Made by a program: the position numbers and the translations under genes
Notes under the pieces: generated by a model
What the model was told of the DNA's origin: nothing
Databases searched by the model: none
Seen by the model: the letters and a program-made list of their open reading frames with translations, nothing else
Assembly (NCBI RefSeq): GCF_016899425.1
Contig: NZ_CP045995.1
Location: 2,480,001-2,544,000 of the forward strand
Direction: 5' to 3'
DNA: 64,000 nt
From: Burkholderia sp. MS389
GTDB taxonomy: Bacteria > Pseudomonadota > Gammaproteobacteria > Burkholderiales > Burkholderiaceae
Part shown: one piece after another, positions 37,575 to 45,044 of the stretch
Layout of the letters: each line of letters begins with the position of its first letter
Numbering within the stretch: position 1 is the first letter of the stretch

Positions 37575-38798
37575 CTATCCCTTCACGCACACCACCTGGC
37601 GCAGCGTATGCATCACTTCGACGAGGCTGCGCTGGGCCGCCATCACCGCGTCGATGTCCTTGTAGGCCATCGGGATTTCATCGACGACGCCCGCGTCCTT
37701 CCGGCATTCGACGCCCTGCGTCGCCTTCGCCTGATCGTCGGCCGTGAAGCGGCGCTTCGCTTCGGTGCGGCTCATCGTCCGGCCCGCACCATGGCTGCAC
37801 GAGCAGAAGCTTTCCGGATTGCCGAGCCCGCGCACGATGAAGCTCTTCGCGCCCATCGAGCCCGGGATGATCCCGAGCTGCCCCTTCTGCGCGGACACCG
37901 CGCCCTTGCGCGTGACGAGCACGTCTTCGCCGAAGTGGCGTTCGCGCTGCACGTAGTTGTGGTGGCAGTTCACCGCGTGCTCGTCGACCGAAAACGGTGT
38001 GCCGATCACGCCGCGCGCCGCGCCGATCACCGCGTCCATCATTGCCTGCCGGTTGCGTCGCGCGTAGTCCTGCGCCCAGCCGACCGCCTCGACGTAATCG
38101 TCGAAGTGCCGGCTGCCTTCGGTGAAATACGCGAGGTTGCGATCCGGCAGGTTCGCGATGTGCTGGCGCATGTCGGCCTGCGCGAGTTCGATGAACAGGC
38201 TGCCGATCGCATTGCCGACGCCACGCGAGCCGCTGTGCAGCATGAACCACACGCGGTCCGCTTCGTCGATGCACACTTCGATGAAGTGGTTGCCGGTGCC
38301 GAGCGTGCCGAGATGCGCGTAGTGGTTCGTCTTTTCCAGCTTCGGATACTTGTCGACGATCCGCTGGAAACCCGGTTGCAGCGACTTCCACGCGTCGGTC
38401 ACGGCGGCCGGCGTGCGATCGCCCCATGCGCCCGGATCGCGGCGGCCCGGCGCGCGGCCGTGCGGGACCGCGCGCTCGATCGCGCTGCGCAGCCCACCCA
38501 GCGAATCCGGCAGGTCGGACGCGGTCAGCGTCGTGCGCGCGGCCATCATCCCGCAGCCGATGTCGACGCCGACCGCGGCCGGAATGATCGCGCCCTTCGT
38601 CGGAATCACGCTGCCGATCGTCGAGCCCTTGCCGAGGTGAACGTCCGGCATCACCGCGACGTGGCCGAAGATGAACGGCATCTGCGCGGTGTTGCGCAGT
38701 TGCGTGCGCGCTTCCTCTTCGACGGCGACGCCTTGCGTCCACATCTTCACCGGCTTGCCGTTCGCCAGTTCCATCACCTGATATTCGATGTCATTCAT
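37575..38798 (-). CDS. rtcB: RtcB RNA ligase
   Basis: A protein of 407 residues joining 2',3'-cyclic phosphate or 3'-phosphate ends to 5'-OH using GTP and Mn. GVDIGCGM holds the Mn-binding Cys, NHYAHLGTLGTGNHFIEV and NCHHNYVQRE provide His ligands, and CSCSHGAGRTMSR carries the His that takes GMP. All catalytic residues I can check are present. GGAGCAAATTCTG precedes the ATG, just at the edge of the inserted tnpB element, so the ribosome site was spared by the insertion. Role: repair of cleaved tRNA or other RNA under RtcR control. Confidence 0.95.
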   Translation of the reverse strand: MNDIEYQVMELANGKPVKMWTQGVAVEEEARTQLRNTAQMPFIFGHVAVMPDVHLGKGSTIGSVIPTKGAIIPAAVGVDIGCGMMAARTTLTASDLPDSLGGLRSAIERAVPHGRAPGRRDPGAWGDRTPAAVTDAWKSLQPGFQRIVDKYPKLEKTNHYAHLGTLGTGNHFIEVCIDEADRVWFMLHSGSRGVGNAIGSLFIELAQADMRQHIANLPDRNLAYFTEGSRHFDDYVEAVGWAQDYARRNRQAMMDAVIGAARGVIGTPFSVDEHAVNCHHNYVQRERHFGEDVLVTRKGAVSAQKGQLGIIPGSMGAKSFIVRGLGNPESFCSCSHGAGRTMSRTEAKRRFTADDQAKATQGVECRKDAGVVDEIPMAYKDIDAVMAAQRSLVEVMHTLRQVVCVKG

Positions 38799-38810
38799 CA
38801 GAATTTGCTC

Positions 38811-39960
38811 CGGGAAACCCCGCCATTGATGGCGGGAAGGAAAGGGGTGCTGTTGACAGGCGGCTTCTCCCACGGGTTAGGATCACCGGCATGATTCTTG
38901 TCTACCGCTACCGGGTGAAGTCGCTCAACGGACTGCTTAACAAGCAGAGCCGCGCGGTGAACTACGTCTGGAACTTTTGCAACGATACGCAGAAGCACGC
39001 GCTCAAATGGAGCAAGAAGTGGCCGACCGGCTTCGACCTGAATATGCTCACCACCGGCAGCAGCAAGGCGCTCGGTATCCACTCCGGTACGATCAACGCC
39101 ACGTGCGAGCAATATGCTAAGTCGCGCAGTCAGCACCGTCGGCCCTACCTGCGCTATCGCGGCAGGAAATCGCTTGGCTGGGTGCCGCTGAAGGGGCGTG
39201 ACCTGAAGCGCGAGGGCGACGCGTTTCGCTTTGCCGGCAACACCTTCCGCGTGTTTAACAGCCGCCCACTTCCCGAAGGCAAGATCAAGGGCGGCACCAA
39301 CTTCGCGCAGGATGCACGCGGCAACTGGTTTCTCAACATCGTGATCGAGATGCCCGATGTGCAGGCCCGCCCGGTCCGTTCCGGTGTGGGCATTGATCTC
39401 GGTCTGAAAGACTTCGCCACACTTTCGACCGGCGAGAAGCTGCCTAACGATCGGTTCGGTCGATGCGCGGCCGAGAAACTCGCGAAAGCGCAACGGGCGC
39501 GAAAGCACAAGCGGCATATCGCGAAGCTGCACGCCAAGGTCGCGAATGCCCGCGCCGATTTCCAGCATAAGCTCGCGCTCGATCTGGTGCGGCGTTTTGA
39601 TTACATCGCGGTCGGCAACGTGTCGGCCGCAAAACTCGCCAGAACCAGGATGGCGAAGAGCGCCTACGACGCATCCTGGTCGTCCTTCCGAAACAAGCTC
39701 CGCTACAAAGCGATCGCGCACGGGGCCACGTTCGAGGAAGTGGACGAAAGCGGTTCGACCCAGTCCTGTTCGTCGTGCGGATCGAAAGACAGCACGACGC
39801 GGCCGAAAGGTATCGCGGGACTGAGAATAAGAGAATGGGCCTGCAGTGACTGTGGTCTCGTGCATGATCGTGATATCAACGCTGCGCTGAACATTCTCCG
39901 ATGCGGACGTGCATCGCCAGGTGTGGGAATCCTCCGCCTTTAGGTGGACGAGGACGTTAA
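38811..39960 (+). mobile_element. IS200/IS605-type (IS1341-like) tnpB-only element
   Basis: A segment of about 1.15 kb with tnpB but no tnpA. At its left lies CCCGCCA-TTGA-TGGCGGG (38819-38836); at its right CCTCCGCC-TTTA-GGTGGACGAGG (39931-39953) overlaps the tnpB stop, then GACGTTAA. Such subterminal imperfect hairpins without inverted terminal repeats or target duplication are typical of this group. Exact ends cannot be set by eye. It separates slipin from rtcB and runs opposite to them, so it is a later insertion in the RNA-repair operon. Confidence 0.75.
38891..39943 (+). CDS. tnpB: TnpB-family RNA-guided nuclease with displaced RuvC-II Glu
   Basis: A protein of 350 residues. Helical N-half (VNYVWNFCNDTQKHALKW), then RuvC-I GIDLGLKDFATLS with Asp169, a region around 239-247 (YIAVGNVSA) where typical TnpB has a catalytic Glu but here shows Gly242, zinc finger Cys293, Cys296, Cys318, Cys321, and RuvC-III HDRDINAALNIL with Asp328. 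Glu282, Glu283 or Glu286 just before the zinc finger may replace the missing Glu, as in TnpB clades with a rearranged site; otherwise the protein is nuclease-dead. Its guide RNA would come from the 3' end of the gene and the right end of the element, reaching into the slipin side of the operon. Confidence 0.85.
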   Translation: MILVYRYRVKSLNGLLNKQSRAVNYVWNFCNDTQKHALKWSKKWPTGFDLNMLTTGSSKALGIHSGTINATCEQYAKSRSQHRRPYLRYRGRKSLGWVPLKGRDLKREGDAFRFAGNTFRVFNSRPLPEGKIKGGTNFAQDARGNWFLNIVIEMPDVQARPVRSGVGIDLGLKDFATLSTGEKLPNDRFGRCAAEKLAKAQRARKHKRHIAKLHAKVANARADFQHKLALDLVRRFDYIAVGNVSAAKLARTRMAKSAYDASWSSFRNKLRYKAIAHGATFEEVDESGSTQSCSSCGSKDSTTRPKGIAGLRIREWACSDCGLVHDRDINAALNILRCGRASPGVGILRL

Positions 39961-40022
39961 TTGCTTCACCTGATTCATTTCGGGGTCCGGCGCGATACAC
40001 GTGCGCCGCGCCGGCTCCTGCA

Positions 40023-41162
40023 TTACGCGCCCTTGATGCTGACGAGTCCGTTCAGCACCTGGTCGAGACCGCCGAACACCGAGATGCGGTCGATCCGTTC
40101 CGCGACGCGCTCGAGCGTTTCCAGCTCCTTGAGTCGCAGCGCGGTCGGGTTCTCTTCCATCACCTTCGCGGTGTTCAGCAGCGAACGCGTGGCCGCCGTT
40201 TCCTCGCGGCGGCGAATCACGTTCGCCTGCGCGGACTTCTCCGCTTCGACCACCTGCGCGAGGATCGTCTTCATGTCGCCCGGCAGCACGATATCCTTCA
40301 CGCCGACGCTGCGCACGTCCACGCCTGAATCGTCGAGGCGGGCGCGTACTTGCGCAATCACGACGTCGTCGAGCGACTGCTTGTCCTCCAGTAGCGCGTC
40401 GAGCGAGCGCGTGCCGACCGCCGAACGCAGCGCGAACTGCAGTTCGCGATACAGGTGTTCGACCGGCTTCTGCAACTGGCCGAACGCGTGCAGCACGTCC
40501 GCATAGCACCACGTCGCCGACAGGTTCAGCCGCAGCGCGACCTTGTCGCGCGTCAGGATTTCCTGCCCGCCGACTTCGATCGCCTGCAAGCGCAGATCGA
40601 CGAGTTCGACCGCGACGTCGCGGTTGAAGCGCCAGAACGCCGACGTACCCGCGTCCAGCACCCGCTCGATCTTGCCGTCGATCTTCAGTACACCGACGTG
40701 GTACGCCGGCACCTGAGCCAGCAGCACGCTCGTGAGCCCCGCCACGCCGCGCGCACGCAGCGACGGTTGCGCGATGCGCTTCACGAGCGCGGCGGGCAGC
40801 ATGCTGTCCTGCGCGAGATCGATGCGCTCCAGCCGATGCGCGGTCAGGCCACGCCAGTACAGCCGGCGCGTGCCGGGCGCCAGGATCTCGACGAGCACGT
40901 CGTCTTCGTAGCGCAGGCCGGCTTCGTCGTCGGCGAGATCCATCGCGACGAAATGCTGCGCGAGCACATCCTGTGCGTCGTGACGCAGGTAATCGGCCAG
41001 CGCTTCGTCGGCGAGCGGCGCATCGAGACGCGCGGTCTGCACCGACAGGCGCTTGAACGGATCGAAGGCCTTGAACACACCCGGTTCGAGCACCTTCACG
41101 AAATCGCCTTCGCTCATCAGCAGCGCGCGTTCGTTCTTTTTTACGACATGTCGCATCCACAT
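40023..41162 (-). CDS. Slipin (SPFH/Band-7 family) of the RNA-repair operon
   Basis: A protein of 379 residues. It starts MWMRHVVKKNERALLMSEGD; the SPFH domain covers about 130-300 (AFWRFNRDVAVELVDLRLQA, DDSGVDVRSVGVKDI), then a helical coiled part (AEKSAQANVIRRREETAATR). There is no strong N-terminal membrane anchor, unlike classical slipins. SPFH proteins form ring scaffolds. In many RNA-repair loci a slipin precedes rtcB, but its job there is unknown. It is the first coding gene after the sigma-54 promoter and the tRNA-like leader; AAAAGGACAAG precedes the ATG. Confidence 0.88.
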   Translation of the reverse strand: MWMRHVVKKNERALLMSEGDFVKVLEPGVFKAFDPFKRLSVQTARLDAPLADEALADYLRHDAQDVLAQHFVAMDLADDEAGLRYEDDVLVEILAPGTRRLYWRGLTAHRLERIDLAQDSMLPAALVKRIAQPSLRARGVAGLTSVLLAQVPAYHVGVLKIDGKIERVLDAGTSAFWRFNRDVAVELVDLRLQAIEVGGQEILTRDKVALRLNLSATWCYADVLHAFGQLQKPVEHLYRELQFALRSAVGTRSLDALLEDKQSLDDVVIAQVRARLDDSGVDVRSVGVKDIVLPGDMKTILAQVVEAEKSAQANVIRRREETAATRSLLNTAKVMEENPTALRLKELETLERVAERIDRISVFGGLDQVLNGLVSIKGA

Positions 41163-41359
41163 ATTCTTGTCCTTTTCTTCAATGGCCGCCGGGTGACGCG
41201 CATCGGGCGGATCGCGGTGCGACGCAATCGGGCGGGCGGCACGCTGGCCGGCGTCGAAGCGCATGGCGACGCGTCCTGCATCGCGTCGTCGTGCGCATTC
41301 GCGCGGGCCGTGCGGCCGCCCGGCGCGATCGCGCGGAACCGCAACCGGTCGGACGCGCG

Positions 41360-41418
41360 GCGGGCCTTGCGGCCCGCACCGGCGGGTACTGCTTTCATAC
41401 GAGACCGTCCTTGCGGAC
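41360..41418 (-). ncRNA. Two GCAA-tetraloop hairpins in the RNA-repair leader
   Basis: On the minus strand GTCC-GCAA-GGAC (41418-41407) and GCGGGCC-GCAA-GGCCCGC (41377-41360), both closed by the stable GNRA loop GCAA, come right after the tRNA-like element and before slipin. The second has a 7-bp stem. They are part of the same structured transcript; a role in processing or protein binding is possible. Confidence 0.5.
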
Positions 41419-41420
41419 AG

Positions 41421-41492
41421 CGTTCGAGCGGGATTCGAACCCGCCACCGGCCGGCTTTCGCCGGCTGCTCCACCTGACTGAGCTTCCGAACA
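41421..41492 (-). ncRNA. tRNA-like RNA with a GAAA tetraloop in place of the anticodon loop
   Basis: A 72-nt cloverleaf can be drawn: acceptor TGTTCGG / TCGAACG (7 bp, two G-U), AA, D-arm GCTC-AGTCAGGTG-GAGC, A, a 6-bp stem GCCGGC-GAAA-GCCGGC where the anticodon arm should be, five-base variable part CGGTG, T-arm GCGGG-TTCGAAT-CCCGC, discriminator C. There is no anticodon and no CCA is encoded. All arm lengths other than the anticodon arm are canonical. It lies within the sigma-54-driven leader of slipin, rtcB, rlaP. It resembles in idea the tRNA mimicry of bacterial Y RNAs. It probably engages tRNA-handling proteins, perhaps as decoy, substrate or signal for RtcR or RtcB. Confidence 0.75.
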
Positions 41493-41494
41493 AT

Positions 41495-41543
41495 GGGGCG
41501 CCCCGGGATTCGAACCCGGGCGAAGCATCCTGGCGCGCGCCCC
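41495..41543 (-). ncRNA. Acceptor/T-arm minihelix next to the tRNA-like RNA
   Basis: A 49-nt piece: GGGGCGC (41543-41537) pairs with GCGCCCC (41501-41495); inside is a T-arm CCCGGG-TTCGAAT-CCCGGG; D and anticodon arms are replaced by 16 bases. The T-loop TTCGAAT is identical to that of the adjacent 72-nt element. Three bases separate the two. It reads as half a tRNA, in the same leader transcript. Confidence 0.65.
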
Positions 41544-41666
41544 TTTGCCTTCGTCTGTCCATGGCGGCATGCGCTGCCGCGACGAACGAGGTTCGGCGGC
41601 GGCGCACCAGCAGGGCTTGTTGAACCCTGGCTCGTGGGCCAGCGGGACATCCGGCGTCTTCTATTT

Positions 41667-41682
41667 AGCGAGGAGCGTGCCA
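41667..41682 (-). promoter_or_regulatory. Sigma-54 promoter of the RNA-repair operon
   Basis: TGGCACGCTCCTCGCT on the minus strand: the -24 element TGGCACG is perfect and the -12 is TCGC instead of TTGC, with correct spacing. Transcription would begin near 41656, some 490 bases before slipin, so the tRNA-like elements are transcribed. RtcR, encoded divergently, is a sigma-54 activator. Confidence 0.85.
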
Positions 41683-41790
41683 GTGCGGGCGTGGGCTTTC
41701 GTGAAATTTCCCAGGCGATTGAAAATAAAGGGAATTTTTTTATTTGGCGCGGCCTGCTGGCAACGCTCGTTGCACCGCGCCGCCATGAAT

Positions 41791-41807
41791 ATCCGATACA
41801 ATCGGAT
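41791..41807 (+). promoter_or_regulatory. rtcR promoter -10 inside a palindrome
   Basis: ATCCGAT-ACA-ATCGGAT is a perfect 7-bp inverted repeat. It contains TACAAT (41797-41802), a good -10 for the plus strand, 30 bases before rtcR. Binding there would block rtcR transcription, which suggests autocontrol or another repressor. Confidence 0.5.
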
Positions 41808-41831
41808 CGCTTCTTATCCCATGAGATAAAC

Positions 41832-43448
41832 ATGCGCAAAACCGTCGCGATCGGTTTTCTCGGCACCGTACTCGACCAGGGCGGCCGCGCGCCGCGCCGT
41901 TACCGCAAATGGCGGCCGACGATTTCGCTGTGCGAGCAGCCCGGCCTGCCGATCGACCGGCTCGAACTGCTGCATTCGCTGGACTACACGCGTCTCGCCA
42001 ACCAGGTGCGGGACGATCTCGCGCGCGTGTCGCCGCACACCGACGTGCGGCTCACGCCGGTCACGATCCACGATCCGTGGGATTTCGAGGAGGTCTATGC
42101 GACGCTGCACGATTACGCACGCGCGTATCCGTTCGACCTCGAGCACGAGGATTACCTGATCCACATCACGACCGGCACGCACGTCGCGCAGATCTGCTGG
42201 TTCCTGCTGGCGGAAGCGCGCTACCTGCCCGCGCGTCTCGTGCAGACGGGGCCGCCGCAGCGGACGGACGAAGGGCCGAGCGGGCCGGGCACGATCTCGG
42301 TGATCGATCTCGACCTGTCGCGCTACAACCGGATCGCGCAGCGCTTCACGCGCGAGCGCGACGAAACGGTGTCGTTCCTGAAGGCCGGCATCGCGACGCG
42401 CAACGCGCGTTTCAACGCGCTGATCGAGCAACTGGAGCGCGTGGCCGTGCGGTCGCGCGCGCCGATGCTGCTGGTCGGGCCGACGGGTGCCGGCAAGTCG
42501 TTTCTCGCGAAGCGCGTGTACGAACTGAAGCGCGGCCGGCACCGGCTCGCGGGGCCGTTCATCGAGGTCAACTGCGCGACGCTGCGCGGCGACGCGGCGA
42601 TGTCGACGCTGTTCGGTCACGTGAAAGGCGCGTTCACGGGCGCGCAGTCGGCGCGCGCGGGGCTGCTGCGCGCAGCGGACGGTGGGCTGCTGTTTCTCGA
42701 CGAAATCGGCGAACTCGGGCTCGACGAACAGGCGATGCTGCTGAAGGCGATCGAGGAAAAGCGCTTCCTGCCGGTGGGCGCGGACGTCGAGGCGAGCAGC
42801 GATTTCGAGCTGATCGCGGGCACGCATCGCGACCTGCGGCAGATGGTGGCTGCCGGTACGTTCCGCGAGGATCTCTACGCGCGGATCAATCTGTGGACCT
42901 ACGAACTGCCGGGACTCGCCGAGCGCCGCGAGGACATCGAGCCGAACCTCGAATTCGAGCTCGACCGTTTCGGCCGCGAGCAGGGCGAGCAGGTGCGGTT
43001 CAACGTGGAGGCGAAGCGGCGCTATCTCGCGTTCGCGGCGTCGCCGCGCGCGACGTGGGCCGGCAACTTCCGCGAGCTGTCGGCCTCGGTCACGCGGATG
43101 GCGACGCTGGCCGATGCGGGGCGGATTACCGAGGCGCTCGCCGAGCAGGAAGTCGAGCGGCTGACGCGCACGTGGTCGTCGCCGGGTGGTGCGGGGGCGT
43201 CCGATGCATGCGTCGACGCGGTATTCGGTGCGCGGGCGGCGGAGCTCGACCTGTTCGACCGCGCGCAGCTCGAACGCGTGCTCGACGTGTGCCGCACGTC
43301 GGCGAGCCTGTCGGAAGCCGGGCGCACGCTGTTCGCGGTGTCGCGGAAGAGCAAGAAGCAGCCGAATGATGCGGACCGATTGCGCAAGTATCTCGCGCGG
43401 TTCGGGCTCGATTGGGACGGGGTGCGGCGCGCGCTCGACGGCGTGTGA
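41832..43448 (+). CDS. rtcR: RtcR, sigma-54-dependent activator of RNA repair
   Basis: A protein of 538 residues. Residues 1-190 form the RtcR regulatory domain of CARF type (VAIGFLGTVLDQGG, YLIHITTGTHVAQICWFLLA), which in its relatives senses damaged or tRNA-derived RNA ends. The AAA+ domain has Walker A GPTGAGKS at 216-223, the sigma-54-contact loop GAFTGA and the second region LFLDEIGEL. The end is a Fis-type DNA-binding helix (SEAGRTLFAVSRKSKKQPN). It is divergent from slipin, rtcB, rlaP and faces their sigma-54 promoter. Start MRKTVAIG follows GAGATAAAC. Confidence 0.95.
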   Translation: MRKTVAIGFLGTVLDQGGRAPRRYRKWRPTISLCEQPGLPIDRLELLHSLDYTRLANQVRDDLARVSPHTDVRLTPVTIHDPWDFEEVYATLHDYARAYPFDLEHEDYLIHITTGTHVAQICWFLLAEARYLPARLVQTGPPQRTDEGPSGPGTISVIDLDLSRYNRIAQRFTRERDETVSFLKAGIATRNARFNALIEQLERVAVRSRAPMLLVGPTGAGKSFLAKRVYELKRGRHRLAGPFIEVNCATLRGDAAMSTLFGHVKGAFTGAQSARAGLLRAADGGLLFLDEIGELGLDEQAMLLKAIEEKRFLPVGADVEASSDFELIAGTHRDLRQMVAAGTFREDLYARINLWTYELPGLAERREDIEPNLEFELDRFGREQGEQVRFNVEAKRRYLAFAASPRATWAGNFRELSASVTRMATLADAGRITEALAEQEVERLTRTWSSPGGAGASDACVDAVFGARAAELDLFDRAQLERVLDVCRTSASLSEAGRTLFAVSRKSKKQPNDADRLRKYLARFGLDWDGVRRALDGV

Positions 43449-43484
43449 TGACGAGAGGGGCGCGTGATGTCTGCGCTGCGCCCG

Positions 43485-44237
43485 TTACGCGCGGCAGATC
43501 GCGATGATCTCCGCGCTGGTCGCCTCGTCGAACGGGGCACGGTCCCAATCGCCGCACCAGTCGGCCGACGCGAAGCCGGCCGCCGTCACGCGGGCCTGCA
43601 ATTCGGATCGAGCGATGAAACGCAGCCGGCTCGTATTCGTCAGCACCGTATCGTCGCGACGGAAGCGGTAATGCGTGTCGAACGTCACGATCGCGCCGTC
43701 GATCGCCCGCACCGCGTGATGGAGATCGACGATGCCGAATGCGTGTGACTCGACGCTGCGTGCCGACTGCGCGGGTGTCCATGTTCGCCACGGTTCGATA
43801 CGCGGGTTGCGGGTGTCGAACAGGAAGCGGCCGCCGTCGGCGAGCACGCGTCGCACGCCGCGCAGCGTCGCATCGATGTCGTCGTCGGTCAGCAGGCACT
43901 GGAACGCGTGCCCGGTCATCGCGACCGCATCGAACGGCGCGCCGGGCGGCAGGCCGTCGAGTGCGCACGCGAGCCAGCGTACCGCGTCGGCACCCGGCTG
44001 GCGCCGCGCGTAATCGATCATCGCCGGTGCGGGATCGATCGCGACGACGTCATGCCCGGCTGCCGCGAGCCGTCGCGCGAACGTGCCGGTGCCGCAGCCG
44101 AGATCGAGGATGCGTTGCCCGGCGGCGCCGATCGTGGCCGCGTAGAACGCGAAGTCCCGATCGCCCGCGTTGAACACGTCGTACACCGCGACGAGGCGCG
44201 GGTCGGTGTAGAGCAGGTCCGCGTCGGCGCGCGTCAT
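43485..44237 (-). CDS. Class I SAM-dependent methyltransferase
   Basis: A protein of 250 residues. ILDLGCGTGTFARRLAAAGH is motif I for SAM, VVAIDPAPAMIDYAR motif II, FDAVAMTGHAFQ motif III. The later region (VRRVLADGGRFLFDTRNP) is the usual strand 5. It begins 14 bases after the stop of the LysE gene on the same strand, so they are likely co-transcribed. The substrate is not predictable; the fold is of the small-molecule methyltransferase kind. Confidence 0.87.
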   Translation of the reverse strand: MTRADADLLYTDPRLVAVYDVFNAGDRDFAFYAATIGAAGQRILDLGCGTGTFARRLAAAGHDVVAIDPAPAMIDYARRQPGADAVRWLACALDGLPPGAPFDAVAMTGHAFQCLLTDDDIDATLRGVRRVLADGGRFLFDTRNPRIEPWRTWTPAQSARSVESHAFGIVDLHHAVRAIDGAIVTFDTHYRFRRDDTVLTNTSRLRFIARSELQARVTAAGFASADWCGDWDRAPFDEATSAEIIAICRA

Positions 44238-44250
44238 GCAGCCGCGCACA

Positions 44251-44877
44251 TCAGCGCTGCTGCACGGCCACGCGCAGCCCGAGCGCGATGAAGATCGAGC
44301 CGATGATCTTGCCCTGCCAGCGCGTGAGCCACGTGAGCCGCTTCACGATGCGGCCGAGCGGGCGGATCGAGCACGCGATCAGTGTCGTGTAGAGCGAGCT
44401 GAGCACGACGAAGATCAGCCCGAGCACCGCGAACTGCACGAACGTCGAACCGCGCTCCGGATGCACGAACTGCGGCATGAACGCGAGAAAGAACAGCGCG
44501 GTTTTCGGATTCAGCACTTCGGCGGGAATCGCCTGCAAGTACGCCCTGAGCGGCGTGACGGGCGACACCTGCGGCAGCGACGGGTCGGCCGCCTTCTCGA
44601 GCAGCGCGCGCACGCCGAGGTAGATCAGGTACGCGGCGCCGGCCAGCTTCACGACGTTGAACGCGAGTGCCGACGTCATCAGCAGCGCGGACAGCCCCAC
44701 GGCCGCGAACAGCGTATGCACGAAGTCGCCGCTCGCGACGCCGAGGCCAGTCAGGATGCCGGTCTTGCGGCCGCCCTGCACGGTGCGGCTCAGCACGAGC
44801 AGCACGGCGGGACCGGGAATCAGGAACAGGCCCAGAACGACGGCCGTGAAGGTGGTCAGCGTGGTCAGGTCGAACAT
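44251..44877 (-). CDS. LysE/RhtB-family amino-acid exporter
   Basis: An inner-membrane protein of 208 residues with about six spans. FLIPGPAVLLVLSRTVQGGR is the conserved P-G-P region and GLGVASGDFVHTLFAAVGLS the second; NPKTALFFLAFMPQF is the third RhtB signature. It exports homoserine, threonine or other neutral amino acids. It starts 168 bases from the divergent AraC-family gene, which may control it. Complete length, no defects. Confidence 0.9.
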   Translation of the reverse strand: MFDLTTLTTFTAVVLGLFLIPGPAVLLVLSRTVQGGRKTGILTGLGVASGDFVHTLFAAVGLSALLMTSALAFNVVKLAGAAYLIYLGVRALLEKAADPSLPQVSPVTPLRAYLQAIPAEVLNPKTALFFLAFMPQFVHPERGSTFVQFAVLGLIFVVLSSLYTTLIACSIRPLGRIVKRLTWLTRWQGKIIGSIFIALGLRVAVQQR

Positions 44878-45044
44878 GGCGGCTCCGGCAGGTTGGCGCA
44901 GCGGCAGGGGATCGGCGCATTGTATTCGGTTCGGCGCGCGGCCGCAGACGGCCGTTTTCAAACGGCGCGGCCGCGCCGGCGCCTTTCTGGTATAAGCACG
45001 ACAGGGCGCGCCGGCGTCCGGCCTTCTTTACAGCCCGTCGTTCC

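Noticed and set aside
41141-41398. Minus-strand frame of 85 codons (MKAVPAGAG...) before slipin
   Set aside because: It has AAGGA upstream but is Arg-rich, overlaps the slipin start in another frame and lies on the structured leader; coding is not supported.
41421-41543. Two ordinary tRNA genes
   Set aside because: T-arms look genuine, but neither has an anticodon loop, one lacks D and anticodon arms, and no CCA is encoded; they are better seen as tRNA-like elements.
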